Source: Lycocorax pyrrhopterus obiensis
Taxonomy: Eukaryota > Chordata > Aves > Passeriformes > Paradisaeidae
DNA length: 64,000 nucleotides
Reading direction: 5' to 3'
Assembly: GCA_014706295.1 (NCBI GenBank)
Contig: JACSVZ010000022.1
Location: 12,046,830-12,110,829, forward strand
A model generated the notes under the pieces. The model was not told the DNA's origin. It did no database searches and worked only from the letters and a program-made list of their open reading frames with translations. The position numbers and the translations under genes were made by a program. Below are positions 45,764-58,499 of the stretch, one piece after another. The stretch's first letter is position 1. Each line of letters begins with the position of its first letter.

Positions 45764-48700
45764 TTTTGTGTGCCTGAGGCCACCCAGGGCGGGAGAGATG
45801 GTCAGGTACCACCGACCCACATCCAGACTTGGAAGAAGTGTGATGTGTTCCCAGCTCTCCCATACATTTCTTACACATGTTCAGCCAAACCATTCAGCTC
45901 CTGTCTTTCCTCCATGACTGGTTAAATGTGGAATTATCCTATTGTCATTCCTAGCATCTGTCGAAGCCCTGCTGGTGGGTGGGATGGCACCACTGCAGTG
46001 GGGTGTCTGGGACCACTGCTGTGCCTGGCCCCCATAACTGCAACAACAAATTAATCTATGCTTGTTATTCTCTGAGGAGAAGGAAATCATTCAAGCAGGT
46101 AGGCTCTAGGTGCCCAGGCTTCAAAATATTGGGTACTGGCCTCAAAAAGAGCTTGGTATGAGAGACAGGCTTAGTTACAGCTCTACATCCCCGACTTGGG
46201 CTGGTTGCTGTTGTTGCAAAGGGTTAACAGACACTGCAAAACATTTCCAGGATGAAGTGCTAAGATTTAGTGTACTGAATTAATTCTTAAATTAGAACAG
46301 GGGATTTGCACATGATTTCTAAGGGAAATTATCTTCTGGGTAAAATTAATACAGGAGATGTTTCAACATCTGGGATGGCATTATTATGAGCAATGATTAC
46401 CCAGACATTGCCAAAAGAAAGAGATCACAGTAAACTCTTTCTTTTCCTAACCAAAGTAAGCTACTCACCCCGAAGGAAGGGGAATATTTGCAGAGTCTTG
46501 GCTTATTTGGGAATGCACAAGAGGATTCTACATGAGAAAAAAGCTGCGTGCTCTGCTGATGGATGGTTGGGAAACAGAACTGCAGACAGGGAAGGTTCTC
46601 TTTGCAGGTGGGCTCCCGGTACCCGGCAGCCTCCCTCGCCTCTGAGCTCCTCATCAAAAATAGGTGCTTAATGCAGTGCTACAGCTGTCCAGGTGTTTAA
46701 TGTTGGGAGGTTAAAGAGGAAACACACTGGCAGATGTGACCTGGAAAACCTCCAAAAGGAAGGTTGGTCCCTCCGCTCCCCACCTAGAGACCACAAAACT
46801 CATCCAAATGCTTCATCTTCCTCCAGCCTTTAGAGGGGCGGCTTTTCCCTGACGAAATTTTAAATAGGGCAGAGAGTGAAGCCAAAGCGAGACCTGCGTC
46901 AAAACAATCACACCCCAGGAGGAGCTCATAAATATTTATTTTCTTTCGGTGTATTTTATTTTGTCAGGAAAAGAGGAGGGCGCTTGAGTGCGAAAAGGAG
47001 ACCAGTGGCACAGTGCTCCTTTCACAGGGAAAAACACCGATGTTTAATTTAAAAGGGCATAAATACAAGAGAAATGCCTCTTTACTTCTGTGTTAGTAGC
47101 TGGCTATTAAATTACATCACAAGTGCTACGTGTGGGACCAGGCGAGTGCGTGGTTATTTCTGTCTCCTAAACCGGAGCGCAAGTCTCAGCGTAATTACTT
47201 TGGATCCAAGTGTAATTACCAACTGATCTGCAGGAACATACACAGCGGTGACATCCATCCCAGGCAGCATTAGAGCCTGACGATAACACAGCATCATTAA
47301 CACAGCTTAGCACTTCCCTCCGTGGCTGCAGGCCACGGCTTTCCTCGGGAAAGGGCTCGCGGCTGGGCGGCCGGGATCGCTCAGGAGGCACCTGAGATCC
47401 TGCCCTGCGTGTGCAGGGGCTGGGAGCAAATCAGTGCAGACAACGGCAAACGTGATACCCCAATCACGGGAAACTGGGCTGGGACAGGGTCTTTTCCAAG
47501 ATAAATCCCCTTGTTTTACTATTTCTGCAACCTGTCCCTTTTTTTCCCCAAAGTCCATGATAAGAAGGAGGGTGCTGAGTCCCCCTGGGGTCACTTTTTG
47601 TTTAGTTTTCTTCTGTTTTACTCTGCTTGACTGTGACAGCATCGTGCTCAGATTTTGGAATATTTTCTCTAGAGTTCACACTTGATCTGTCTCCTTTTGG
47701 AAGACAGCAGGTACAGGGATTTTCTTTTCTTTATTCTTTATCTTCTTTTTTTTTTTCCCAAGGCTGAAAACCTCACAGTAAACAACCTATTTATTCTAAT
47801 GGTTTTGGAAGCTTTCTCTACACCTCCAAGAAGGTCAGGGAAATGATTCAGAAAGAGAAAAGGAGAAAAAAAATCCTCCTTTCTTTTCATAATTGCCTGT
47901 TTTGTTACCACACCTTCTCAGTGCTACGGTGTTGCAAAGACAATGCAATAGACCAGCGTAGAAATGAAGATGTGCTAAAGAAAAATGAAATGGATTTTTT
48001 TTTCTAAGTTGGTGTTTTCAGGTACCTTTAGTTGTGTCCATTCTAGCTCATAAACACGAACAAATGAAAAGATGACAAAACATAAATGGACAAAATTTCC
48101 TGTAAGAAGTACAGAGGCTAAGATTATACAAATAAGCAAGAAAATATCTCTCAGCTCCTGTGGGTAACAATGTATTTGCTCCCAGCTCAGGGTCAGTGAT
48201 GGTAAAGTGAGATTGACAGGGCAACTAACCCCCTAAAGGAGGTTTTCCATTTTGGTCAGTCCTGCTAAGCCATGCTTGCTGCTTTGAATGAGCTCAGTTG
48301 CACAGAGAGATCTTATTTTTCCCCTGATTTTGCTTATGTGTTGGTTTTATCTGAGCAGCTCCACAGATGTCAGTGAGACACATTTTGTTTTGAGTTGCAT
48401 CAGCGTAAATCACAACTGATCCAGTGAACTCAGAGATACCCTCTTTGCAGTGAGATCTGTGACACGAAGAGTTTGGTGCCACGGTATTGTGATAGCTTAA
48501 AGCCCCTCCATGAAGAAACAAAGTCAGGCTCAGCACTGTCCTGGAACACATTAAAAAGCATGTTTGTTATTGCACAGAAGACAGCATTTGCCTTGGCTGT
48601 GAACAAGAAACCCAGATCTGTAACAGCTAAGATTTCATCTCTACCGTTTATCCAATGAGCTTCCCAATCCTCTTGCGCAGATACCCTGCTGCTAACATAG

Positions 48701-50884
48701 CAGTCAAGATCAGAGCACTTAATCAATCATTCACTGAGGACAAATATGCGTAATCTAAACTAGAACAAACCCAGGCATATTTTATATGACAGCCGTACAG
48801 ATTTTTAAGAAAAAGCATTGGCAAGAAAATTGCATGAGAACAAAATTGTCTTGTGTTTATGCTTAAAGTGGTAGGTTTCCTAAAAGCTTCTGTGGCATTA
48901 GGTAGCCTTGAACATACAGGGGCAAAATTCTGCTTTCGCTGCTTTCACTTCCACGTTTCCATCAATAAACCAGGGATGCATTTGGCCCCTCTGGCTCTGA
49001 AGCAGAAATCCTGCTGCAGACCTCAGTATGATGTAGAGTCCTTCTTAAAAATCTTTCATATTTTATGATCACTGTCGATTCTCTTATGATCAGTGTTGGT
49101 TCAGGCTTTCATGAATCAAAAATCAGCTCGTGAAACGCATCTTAGAGCAACCTATTTGTCTGCAGGTAGCAAAGGAAAGTGGTACTTTGAAGAATAAACC
49201 CCTCTGCCTTCAGAACGAAGCTCAGGCTGCATGGGAGGCTGGAGCAACTTACAGCTTCTATTCAGGCTCCGCTCTGGGCATGCTGGGTGACCTTGTGTTC
49301 TCCCATTTTCCTCTGGGGGAGATATTATTTATCCCTGATAATAAAACACAGGATTCTTCAACTACGACTCATGGTTTAATCTATTGTGTCAACTTGCACA
49401 AGCTCCCTTGGAAAAAAAAAATCAGAGGCAATAAAGGGAGTTAAAAATGAAGCATCTTTAACTGAAGCCATACAACTTTCATCTGAGGTCAGGCCCACAT
49501 TGCCCTGACTCTGCAGGGTGGGATGTCCAGAGAGGAACATCCCAGAGATGGCCTTTGAGAGTGGATGGCAGCTCTTGCACAGCCCACAGTGCCCATCGAG
49601 CTTGCTGAGGTGAGGCATCGCCATCAGCACTGTTGGCATAGACAGGTTTGATCAAAGTTGTTAGGAAGACGTTGGTAGAAGCAATGACCTGATATTGCAA
49701 TTGAAGGTAATGGTGAATACCTATTCCCAGAAAAGTCTGGGGGAAGCAATACAGAGGACTTTGGAAACGTTTATCTTGGGTGTCCAAGCAGGAATTTGTA
49801 TGCCTACTCGCTTATTTTTGCATCCAGAGGTCAGTTATGGATTTTACTTGGATCCTTAAGCAGAAGAAATCAGTCTCAGCTTCAAAAAGCAGAGCTGAAT
49901 GTGGAGCTTCTTTATGCTTAAGGACAAGACAGAGGCTCTGCAGGTACCACAGACCTGGAAGCAGGATTCCCACTTTACACCATCCGTACAATCTCCAGAA
50001 ATCACTGTGTTTCCCAGTCTGGCTTATTTTTTGAACTTAGCTTTATTTTTTTAACTTGTCAAGTTTTGCCTCAGTCACTTGCCTGGGAAGCTGCTGTGAG
50101 AAGGTGCACGAGGATGGACTGGAGCATCTAAATGGAGGCCCCCAAACATGAGCATTTTTCCCTTAACCTTCCCGCACCATTGGGAATAATAATTCCTCGC
50201 AGGGCTGTTGCACAGCTTGATTCATTAAGGCTTATGAAGTGCTTTTAGCTCTGGCACTGGAAGGCTCTGTGCAAGTTATTTTGGACTGCTCAGGTGTTAG
50301 GAGGAGAGGCATTGCAGGAGGAATACAAATAAATCAAGAGAAACTGCCCCTTCCTTCCATGCATCCCCTGCCCCCCACTGTTCTCCATCACTGTTGGTGT
50401 CAAACAGTTAATTTACAAGCCCAGCACTTTACAAAGCCCCTGGAGCACCAATTGTCCCTTTCTCATGCAACATCAGCTCCTCAAAACAGCCAGCTGAGTC
50501 TCCGGGGTCAGCCTGCTCCTGCCCTTCCCGAGGCAACTTCAGCCTCTCTCCGGAACCGCCTGGGTATTTATTTTTGGGCAAGTCAGATCCAGCATCACCC
50601 CCCCTGCAGCAGGGTGCACCGGAATAAGCCCGGGGTGCAGGTGGCTGCTCTGAAATGTGCCATGTGCGTGGCCCAGGAGGGAACATTCGCCTGGGGAAGG
50701 TGACCCAGATATCCCACCCAGCCCACCACCCATGAGGGCATCCCCACGCAGCGCAGGGAGCGCTCAGCCTGGCAGGACAAACCGGGAGAGCAATGGGCGA
50801 AGGAAGGAAGGTGAAGACGGTGGATCTTTCTCGTGGCTTTTTTTCCCTCTCCCTTCCTCCCTCGGTCTCCCTCCCCTCCTCCAG
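45764..50884. other. No gene found
   Basis: Mostly AT-leaning unique sequence with a modest CpG rise at 47,165-47,480 (CCGGAGCGC, GGGCTCGCGGCTGGGCGGCC) and a T-run near 47747-47757. Open frames up to 154 codons (50239-50703) lack domains. Confidence 0.65.
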
Positions 50885-50998
50885 TCTGTTGCACAGGAGC
50901 TGTCGGCCATGCTGTTCCAGTTCAGGGGCTCCTGCAACAGAAAAGATCAGCTGTTGGAGAACCCATGGAAAGCCCTGGGGGAGAGCCATGGCCGCAAG
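50885..50998 (+). other. Exon candidate, 114 bp, phase 0-0
   Basis: A ~45-base pyrimidine tract ends in CTCCTCCAG at 50884; an alternative acceptor TTGCACAG ends at 50896. The donor CGCAAG|GTAATC starts at 50999. Both versions (114 and 102 bp) are whole codons, and the frame reads QELSAMLFQFRGSC then NRKDQLLENPWKALGESHGRK-like residues. All three plus frames are open here, so openness itself is weak evidence, and I recognise no family. The TAAT-rich element begins directly after it. Confidence 0.2.
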
Positions 50999-51215
50999 GT
51001 AATCAGCAGGCAAAGTTATTACCATTATGCTGCTAATTAATTCCCAGCTCATTACGTTTCCTGTGGCTAATTTGTACTCGCCGCTGATTTGATTAAACTC
51101 ATCTCTATGCTAATAAATGTGTTTTCCATTTGTTTTAGCGACTGTAGGAAGAGAGCCCGGTATTTACATATTTTGACGTTTATCAAATAAAACGCGGCGC
51201 CTGAATTAATTCTGC
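50999..51215. promoter_or_regulatory. Homeodomain-site-rich element
   Basis: At least eight TAAT/ATTA cores in about 120 bp: GTAATCAG, TTATTACC, CATTATGC, CTAATTAATTCC, CATTACG, CTAATTTG, TTGATTAAAC, GCTAATAAATG. Then TTTATCAAATAAAACGCGG, which combines a TTTATC/GATA core with a CDX/posterior-HOX-like ATAAAAC word. Immediately upstream is the exon candidate at 50885-50998. Confidence 0.4.
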
Positions 51216-51429
51216 TCTGATTTATAAGTGGAGGGGGGAGGAAGGGGAGCGAGGGGATGCTGAGGGTCAGGCGTGCATCGCGTGTGCGTGGCAGCGTGAG
51301 CCGGGGGGGGGCTGTGATGCTCCTCACATTTCATCCTCCCGGCCCCTTCCTGCCCAGGGATGCTCCTGCAAGGCGGCCTCCACCTGCTCAGCCGCTCCCC
51401 TGCCATTTGTTTTCCCTTCCCAGCTAAGT

Positions 51430-51670
51430 TTTGGGACGTGGGGCTTTGATTTGTAGGTGCATGGCGCGGTTCAGCGACACCTCGTCAGGTAGATTTCTCT
51501 TTGTCTTTCAGAAATTGCTCTAAATGAAGATTAGGTTTACACTGCAGCACCTCATTATAAGCAGTGACTGTGTTTCCCAGTTCCGTTCGTCAGGACTCGC
51601 TACAGTAATATCAGACAGCTCGAATTTCTAATCGAGGGAGGAGCAGACACATTGCCATGCACACAGATTT
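51430..51670. promoter_or_regulatory. Candidate conserved non-coding element
   Basis: Unique sequence with CGCGGTTCAGCGACACC, CATTATAAGCAG, GTTCCGTTCGTCAGG, CAGTAATATCAGACAGC and TCTAATCGAGG. It is separated from the 51.0-51.2 kb element by a G-rich spacer with a 9-G run (51303-51311). Confidence 0.3.
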
Positions 51671-53660
51671 ATTTTAGGGATGTGTTTTACCCTCTCTACC
51701 CCTGGTAACTTGCAGGGCAGAAAGCTCTGTCTGGCCCTCCAGCATCTGCCTTCTAAACCCAAGACTAACTCTTCAGGGCAGATCTTCAGCGAGTGAAACT
51801 CCACTCAAAACACTCCTCCTGTTCCCCGCAGTTAACTGCTGCAGTATCAGTCTCCTCTTCATTTGGGGTAAATCCTAACAGAAAAACACCCTGAGAGCGT
51901 AAATCAGTGTGCTTTAACATCACTCAGAGTTTGTGAAATCCAGCCTTTCCTTTTCCTAGGATAAGTGGCAATGGTCACCAAGCACATCCCCTCTCTCTAC
52001 GTGTTCATATGTGTCATTCTGTTGGTGCACAGACATCTGTGTCACACGGGATGGAGGCCAGAGAGTGGACTGGGGAGGGCTGAGATGGGAGCAAGGCAGG
52101 GAAAAGGGACTGGAAAAGGCACAGTGGCTCAGCAGGGATGCCTGGGCGTCCAGGGAGATCTAACCCATCCCAGTCCTGCTCCCTGGTTTTGTCTGGAAGC
52201 TTGGCTCAACCCCAGAGGGATTTGTTTTCCCTCTACATGCTCACTTCGGGCTGGATTCCCTGGTTGTTCTGCCGGCTGCTCGCAGGTCACACCAGTGGCC
52301 CCGGGGCAGCCCCCAGCTTTCTTTCACACTCCCAGTAAAAGTTTCCCAGTAAAGAGGGGCCCCAACGACGCCACTTCTCACTCTGGCAGCGACACACCTT
52401 CCACCGCCGCTGCTTCACCCCAGGCAATCTGAAACAGCTTCATTGCTTAAGTAACAATTAACAGCCCTGTCTTTTGGGAGTGCTTCTGGAGCGCTGCGCG
52501 TCCCCTGCTCCGGAGCCTGTGCGCTCCTGCCGTGCAACCCGAACTGTGGGCATCCCCCAGCTCCTGCCCACCCCTCGTCCCGATGCATGGCAGGGTGATG
52601 ATGGGCTGCACCGTGCTGCCAGCCCACCCCCGGCTCAGCCAGAGCCGTGCTGATGTTCCCTCTCCTCTGGCACTCGCTCCAAGGCCGCACAGACCCTCCT
52701 GCGATGCTGCCCAGGGTGAAGGTGTCCCACTGGCAATGCAGCACAGTTCCCTCACGGGGCTGATCCAGCTGTGCTGCCAGAGCATGGCAGGAAGTCCCTG
52801 AGCTGTTTTTAAAACAGGTCCCCTAAGAGGAGCTGGAGGAGCCCTGCCTGTTCTGGCTCCGTGCTCAGCTCCAGGCGAGCGCCCGAGTGATGGGGGACGC
52901 CTGACCTGGAGCACGGCCTTGGCCACGCACCCAGAGTCCCAGCAGTTCTGCAGCATTGTCTCAGCATCGCCAGAACAACCAGCTAAGCCATGCAGTGGTG
53001 GATTGCTGGACTTTTCTCTTCCTACAAAACCTTTTAAGCCTTTGCAAAAGCGGGAAGTATTACGGACAAAAAACCCGCCTTGTTTCGCGTTAACAGCCTT
53101 TGCTTTTCCTGTCGAAGGTGGGACAATAGCCACACGCTGCATGGTATCAGTGTCACAAAGAACAGAACCAAAAGGCTTCAGCTCAGGACAAATAAAAGTA
53201 ACATTGATTCCTTTTTATTTTTCCTTTTTTTTTTTTTTTCCAGCTGGTATCAATACATTAAACAACCACGCTGGAAAAGTGAAATTGATTCAAGGCCTTC
53301 AGTGCTCCCTGCCAAAAAAGCCTCCTGCAAGGATCTATTCTGTATTGAATTACAGTCTGGAAAAGTTCAATAGGTTATTGTACAAACAGAGAGCAAAAGC
53401 CTGTCAACAATGGAGCCAAAGTGATTGTGCAGCTCCTTTGTGCTTGCCAGCCCTGCGCCCCTCACGAGCTCGGATGTTAAATCAGTTTAATTAAAATGGT
53501 GGGCTTCAAATGCCTGGCATTTTTTTAATGCATGTCCCTGTGTAAAGATATGTAGGCTGAGGTTTAAAGCTGCCTGCCTGCACTGACAGCCCCTCCATCC
53601 CTTTCTTGGTCCTAAACTGCAGTGGATTTTTACAGCTGCGGAGCACTTGGGGCAGATGCT
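51671..53660. other. No gene found; GC-rich stretch with the longest open frames
   Basis: 52,340-52,920 is GC- and CpG-rich. A 231-codon minus frame (52447-53142) and a 191-codon plus frame (52919-53494) overlap each other; neither has a recognisable domain, and the plus frame crosses a T17 run whose Phe tract is typical of chance. An acceptor-like TTTTTTTTTTTTTTCCAG ends at 53243 without a good donor. Confidence 0.6.
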
Positions 53661-53786
53661 GGGGCTGAGTAGCATCACCAGCCCCAACTGGAGCAGCTCT
53701 GGGTTGGAGCAGCATCCTCAGCCTCAGCCCCATCCAGAGCAGCTCCAGGACTGAGCAGCACCCTTAGCCTCAGCCTCAAGCTCTGG
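53661..53786 (+). repeat. Degenerate minisatellite, three ~40-47 bp units
   Basis: Three head-to-tail imperfect units begin at 53661 (GGGGCTGAGTAGCATCACCA), 53701 (GGGTTGGAGCAGCATCCTCA) and 53748 (GGACTGAGCAGCACCCTTAG). Each continues into AGCC(TCAG)CC(C) and the first two end in GAGCAGCTC. The units differ by substitutions and small indels, so this is an old or low-copy tandem array. Confidence 0.7.
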
Positions 53787-56550
53787 TGTGTTCCCCTTTG
53801 CAGGCTGGAGCTGTGCTTTGGGGCTCTGTGAGTGTGCAGGACTTGGCTGTGGGTCCCTCAGGCTCCAACGTCTTCTCCAGAGGGACTGGGTGCTCCCCAG
53901 GAAGCAGCAGGGTGAGGTCCCTGACGCTGCAGCAGGTTTGTCACAGGTCTCACCACAGGGTCTCCTCTTCCAAGGAGGCGGGAGACACTCGTGAGCTACA
54001 TCAGGGTGTCTGAATCCCCCTCTCCATCTCTAATTAAGATTCAAATTGAGTATAGAAATCATGTGTAAGTAAGATGCTAATTATTAAAGTCATTGATCTC
54101 CCAGACAATAAAGCAGCCTCGTTTTTCTGGCCCTGCCTATGTTTTGAGGCAGCTCTGAGCCCTCACCATCATAAATACCCGGGATATCTGGAATCCACGT
54201 TGGAGAAGTGTGAAAATGATTGATTTTGTGGAGAGGTGAAGTCTCCATCTTGCTCTGAACAAAACCTCTACCCCAGCCCCAGACAACCCTGGCAGCATGT
54301 CTGGCTCTCTTGATAGCTCAGCTCCCTGTAATGACCATTAAACTTTGGTCCCCCACCTCACTGGACATCTGCTTATGCCTTGTCCATCCTGCACCAGAGC
54401 ATTTATTTTCTCTTTGGGGTAAGTGGGAATTACTGCTCAGAGTATTTAATGGCTTCTTGTTCCCGAACTGGACAACTGTCACGGTTTAATATCCTATCTA
54501 GGAGTTCCAGGGGTTGGGGAAAAGGTGCTCTTAGTTTGAAAAAATATATGAAAGAATGGCTGGAAAATTACAAGGAGAGAAAATGATACGGAAAGCAGAG
54601 CACAACCAGTATGGGGCCAGTGGGGAAAGTGGGGGGCAGAGCCACAGGGCTGGGAGGATGAAGGTGGCCGGTGCTTCAGTGGCCACAGCAAGGACAGACT
54701 CACAAAAAAGAAAAGGCTTGGGCTGCAGAAGAGAGGAATGCTTGCCTGGAAACACAGAGTGCAGCACCACACTGCACCAAAATGCTGGAATTAACATCAA
54801 AGCAGTCCTGGAGCAAATGAGATTACGGTATGCATGTTAATGAGGCAGCAGCACTAATCAGCCAGGATGCCTCGCTGGGAGGGCTGCAGTGCCAACTTGT
54901 GATTTTTGTTGTCAGGCTGGACCCAGCTTCCATTTGGAGTGAAGACTTTGTTTGGTTTTAAAAGCATCACTATTTTTATGGGGTTTCAGGCAATCTCAGA
55001 TTTGATTTGATTTCTTCAAGTAGATGTCTGGCCCTTCAGGGTACACAGAAGAACTTGGAAATGGGATTGAAGTGGTCCCCAGGGCCAAACTGAAAACCAC
55101 TCCAAAGCCAAGGAGCAGATGAAAGTTGCCCAAAATGCATTTTACTCTATTTTAAAATATCGTTATTTTTAAGCCAATCTCACCAGTTTGCAGGGTTGAG
55201 TGCACGGCTTTGCACACAAAAGGCAGAGTATTTTTGTGCCAAGCTTTCCAAAGGAACATGAAGCCACTCAATATGTGAGGGGTCCAGTTCTGCTCACATT
55301 TGCAGTGGGTTTTTTTCCCGGTGCCACAATGCTGATGTCACAGTTGTACTTCCCCATTAAGCTTCAAAAGTGGAGTTTTTAATGTCAAGAGCCCTCAAAA
55401 AAGCACTTGCTTGGGAGATACATGGCTTCAGGCAAAGAGCTGTAAAAGGGGCAGCCCCTCCCAAGGAAGGCTTAGCTGGGCTGAGGAAAGGATGGCAGGA
55501 AGGTGAGGGTAAGGAGGAAATCCTGAGGAAGGAAGGAGAGAATTGAGATAAAGGAAAGGCAGATAAGCTGCTCACAAGAATTAAAAGGGCAGGACCAACA
55601 ACAGAGGACAGGCATGAGCCCTGTCTCTGCTTGAAACCTGGGGTGCTCCCAGAGGCCAGGAAAAACAGATTCCTCTCAGTCAGGGAAGCTTTGGAGCAGG
55701 AAAAGGGAAGACTTTCTGGGGCTTTTCATCTGTCTCTGTGGCAAAATAACCCCTTGGGAGCCAGAGGAACGTGGAGAAACAGCCACATCAGGGTATGGGA
55801 ATGCTGCAGTGTGCTGCAAAGGTACAAGATGCTCTGAGGATCAGCCCCAGTCTTCCCAAGGTCCATCTCAAGCCCTTTTCATGGAAAATGCCATTCTGAT
55901 AAACTCCTTCTACAAGGAAACCACTCTTATTTTGATCTGTTTTTCAAACAGCCTTTCTTCTTGATTGGAGAAATTGGCTTAAATGAGTCTCTCTCCCTTT
56001 TCCTAAGCAAGGCTGCAATTCACTTCTGCTTCCTTCTCCTTTCACAGATAATCTCGTTTGCTGAAATTGTGAATAAAACAGAATTTGAGACATTTGAGTG
56101 TTTACAGAGCAGAACAACGTTTTATGTCTGAGTTTGCCATGCAAACGTGTCTCTTCTGCAAGTGGCTCCGAGCAAGGCCCAACTGGGGCTGCCAGAAGAG
56201 CTGATCCTCAGTTCCCAGCTCTTGTCCAGCTCTGAGAAAATATTTCTTTTTGCTTGCTGGAGAGCAATGATGTGGCTCAGCTCACAAAAAACTTTCCTGC
56301 CTCACTGCAGAGGTGCTGCAGGAATGAGGTCCCAGAGCTGCATCTACGCGGTGCAGGGATCTGGGCAGAGCAGTGGAGGAATGGGGGAGTAACCAAACGG
56401 GCCTGAGAAGGTGCAGATGTCCCTCCCTTCTGCCACAGATTGCCATGGCTGGGAAAAGAAGCTGTTCAGTAGCGCTTTCCATGCCAGGGAAATCATTAGC
56501 AAATTAATCATTTACTAATTAAACGGCATGATACCCATGTAAAGGGAGTG
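53787..56550. other. No gene found
   Basis: Unique sequence; a G-rich stretch at 54,620-54,655 (GGGG, GGGGGG, GGG, GGG runs with longer loops) is a weak G-quadruplex candidate. No repeats or genes. Confidence 0.65.
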
Positions 56551-56585
56551 TGATTACCCTCTTTTATAAGGCAGGAAACTAAATG
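56551..56585 (+). mobile_element. Possible MIR remnant
   Basis: TGATTACCCTCTTTTATAAG followed by GCAGGAAACTAAATGGC resembles the MIR segment ATTATCCCCATTTTACAGATGAGGAAACTGAGGC in order and spacing. Only ~35 bp can be aligned by eye, so the call is weak. Confidence 0.3.
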
Positions 56586-58478
56586 GCGTTTCTGATTTTA
56601 GACCAAATTTGCCCTTCTGGCAACCCCAGAGCTTTGCTCCAAGGCCAAAGAGGGTTCTTTGGAGCACCCACCTCTGCACCCTGACGTGCACCTTGTCAGG
56701 ATCATCACTGCCTGGTGGCTGTTCCCAGGCTCCTGCTGGAAAGTGCTGGAAGCTTGGCTGGTTTCATTCCATGGCCTTTCCATGTGCAGTGGATGCTGGA
56801 GGGTCAGAGGACCCAGGCAAGGAAATGGGGCTGCATCCTTGCTGGGCATCCCAAAGGCTTGCTGGGTGCACATACACCCTCCACCACCTCTCCAGATGAA
56901 GACCAAAATTATCCAGAGTCAGGAGAAGTGACTGTAACGAGACCCAAAGTCTGGTCTGCTTCTTTTCACTCTTCTGACTTTGTTTGGATCATGTATGAGA
57001 AATTAACCCCCTGCTTTATCCCAAATGAGAGTCCCTGGCAACAGACTTGATCTGCAGCATACGAGTATTCAGTTATTTAAAAAGTGAGAAGGAGTGAAAT
57101 TGGGCAGGCAGAGCAGTGGCAGTGCTGTCCATGAAGCCCATGGCAGTACCTTTCTGGTTGTGTATTGGAAGCAAGTCTTCGAGATGCAGAAAGAAAATTT
57201 ATAATTTAAATGCCAAATTATTGCATTGCAGGAATGTTCGTCCTAGCTAAGACCTCTCATACCATCCCTACCACAATGTCTTCCACTGAAGTGCTCATAT
57301 ACAGCAGAAACTCCCCAGAAATAAAGCCAAAATTGTCCCCCTCTCTTCAGGATCCTGAGGGGTCCAGCTCACAGTGCTGACACAGCGCGGCAGCCTGAGC
57401 TGTCACAGGTATTTACTTTTGCTAAGTGCAGCTCATTATTATTGCCTCCCCTGGAGTTGTAGTGCAATGGAAACTCATTCCCCATGGCCTTGCCCAATAA
57501 CTTTTGGAACAATATATTTTGCAGTTCTCTTTGCTTTGTGTCCTGGTTTCCTCCACTCAATCAACTGCGGGTGTCACGCAGTGAGGTGTCCTGCCTGCCG
57601 CAGAGAGCAAAGCTGGACTTTGCTGGGTGGATGTTTGCTTTGTGTTGTATACACAGAATAAAAATTAATTCAGGAGCAGCTAGGGAAAAAAAAAAGCCCA
57701 CTGAGATTAGGAGCACAGACATATAATGGTCTGAAAACTAAAGCCTTGCTGACTCCAGGAAAGTAAGCAACATCTAAGGCGGCTCGTTTCCCCATCATAA
57801 CTCAATACAAATAAAAAGAAGAAGGTGGATGGAAATGGAGTAAATTATTTCACTGCCTAGAGCGACAGATGAGCAAAACCAATTGAGCTGGCTTCTCCAG
57901 CCTTTCAACACTTTTGCATGCCTTGAAAGACACCATATTCAGCCACCTGCTATTGAACTTCATGGTGGCCGGGCATCCAAAGGTTACAGCAGCTGCGCAC
58001 CCCAGTATGGCTTCCCAGTTTGATTCCCTCAGCAGGATTTTGTAGGGATAAGGTGGCACAAGGGTGGTGTCCAAGAGCCTCCTCATCCATTTACTGGCCC
58101 TGGGAAAATGAGGAAGCTTTTATCCTTCGGGCACAACAGCAAAATGCAGTTGGAGTTGCTCATAAGGGATTTGATTTGGGCTGTTTCTCCCTTTGGACGC
58201 TCCTGCCCACTGCCCAGTGCCTGTGCACACCCGGGACAAGCCCCGTTTTTCTAAGTCATAGCACGTCTCTAATGCAAACACAAAGTGAAAGGATGCTGGA
58301 AGGCCACTGGCCTTTATGGTTTATTAAGCTTCTTGTGCAGGCATAATTTCAGACTTTGATTTTTTTTGAGACTAGACCATTTCACCTCTGTGTTGTACCC
58401 CACAAAGCCCACCAAGACACCATCCCTCCTGCAAAGGGATGGGAGAAGCATGGGGAAAAATCCCAGCTTTGTTACTGA

Positions 58479-58499
58479 AAGATTCTGTGATTCTATTTT
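58479..58499 (+). mobile_element. Possible orphan CR1 terminus
   Basis: AAAGATTCTGTGATTCTATT matches the last ~18 bp of a plus-strand CR1, but the sequence before it shows no further CR1 homology. Either a very short insertion or a coincidence. Confidence 0.25.

Noticed and set aside
50429..51052. 207-codon minus-strand open frame
   Set aside because: It crosses a simple purine tract (Glu/Arg/Gly runs) that is the complement of the pyrimidine tract, and continues through a TAAT-rich block. It reads as compositional, not a protein.
52447..53142. 231-codon minus-strand open frame, the longest in the window
   Set aside because: GC-rich DNA open in several frames and overlapped by a 191-codon plus frame. 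No domain, no low-complexity-free core, no promoter or splice context.
52919..53494. 191-codon plus-strand open frame
   Set aside because: It contains a Phe run made by a T17 tract and no recognisable domain; no usable donor follows the acceptor-like site at 53243.
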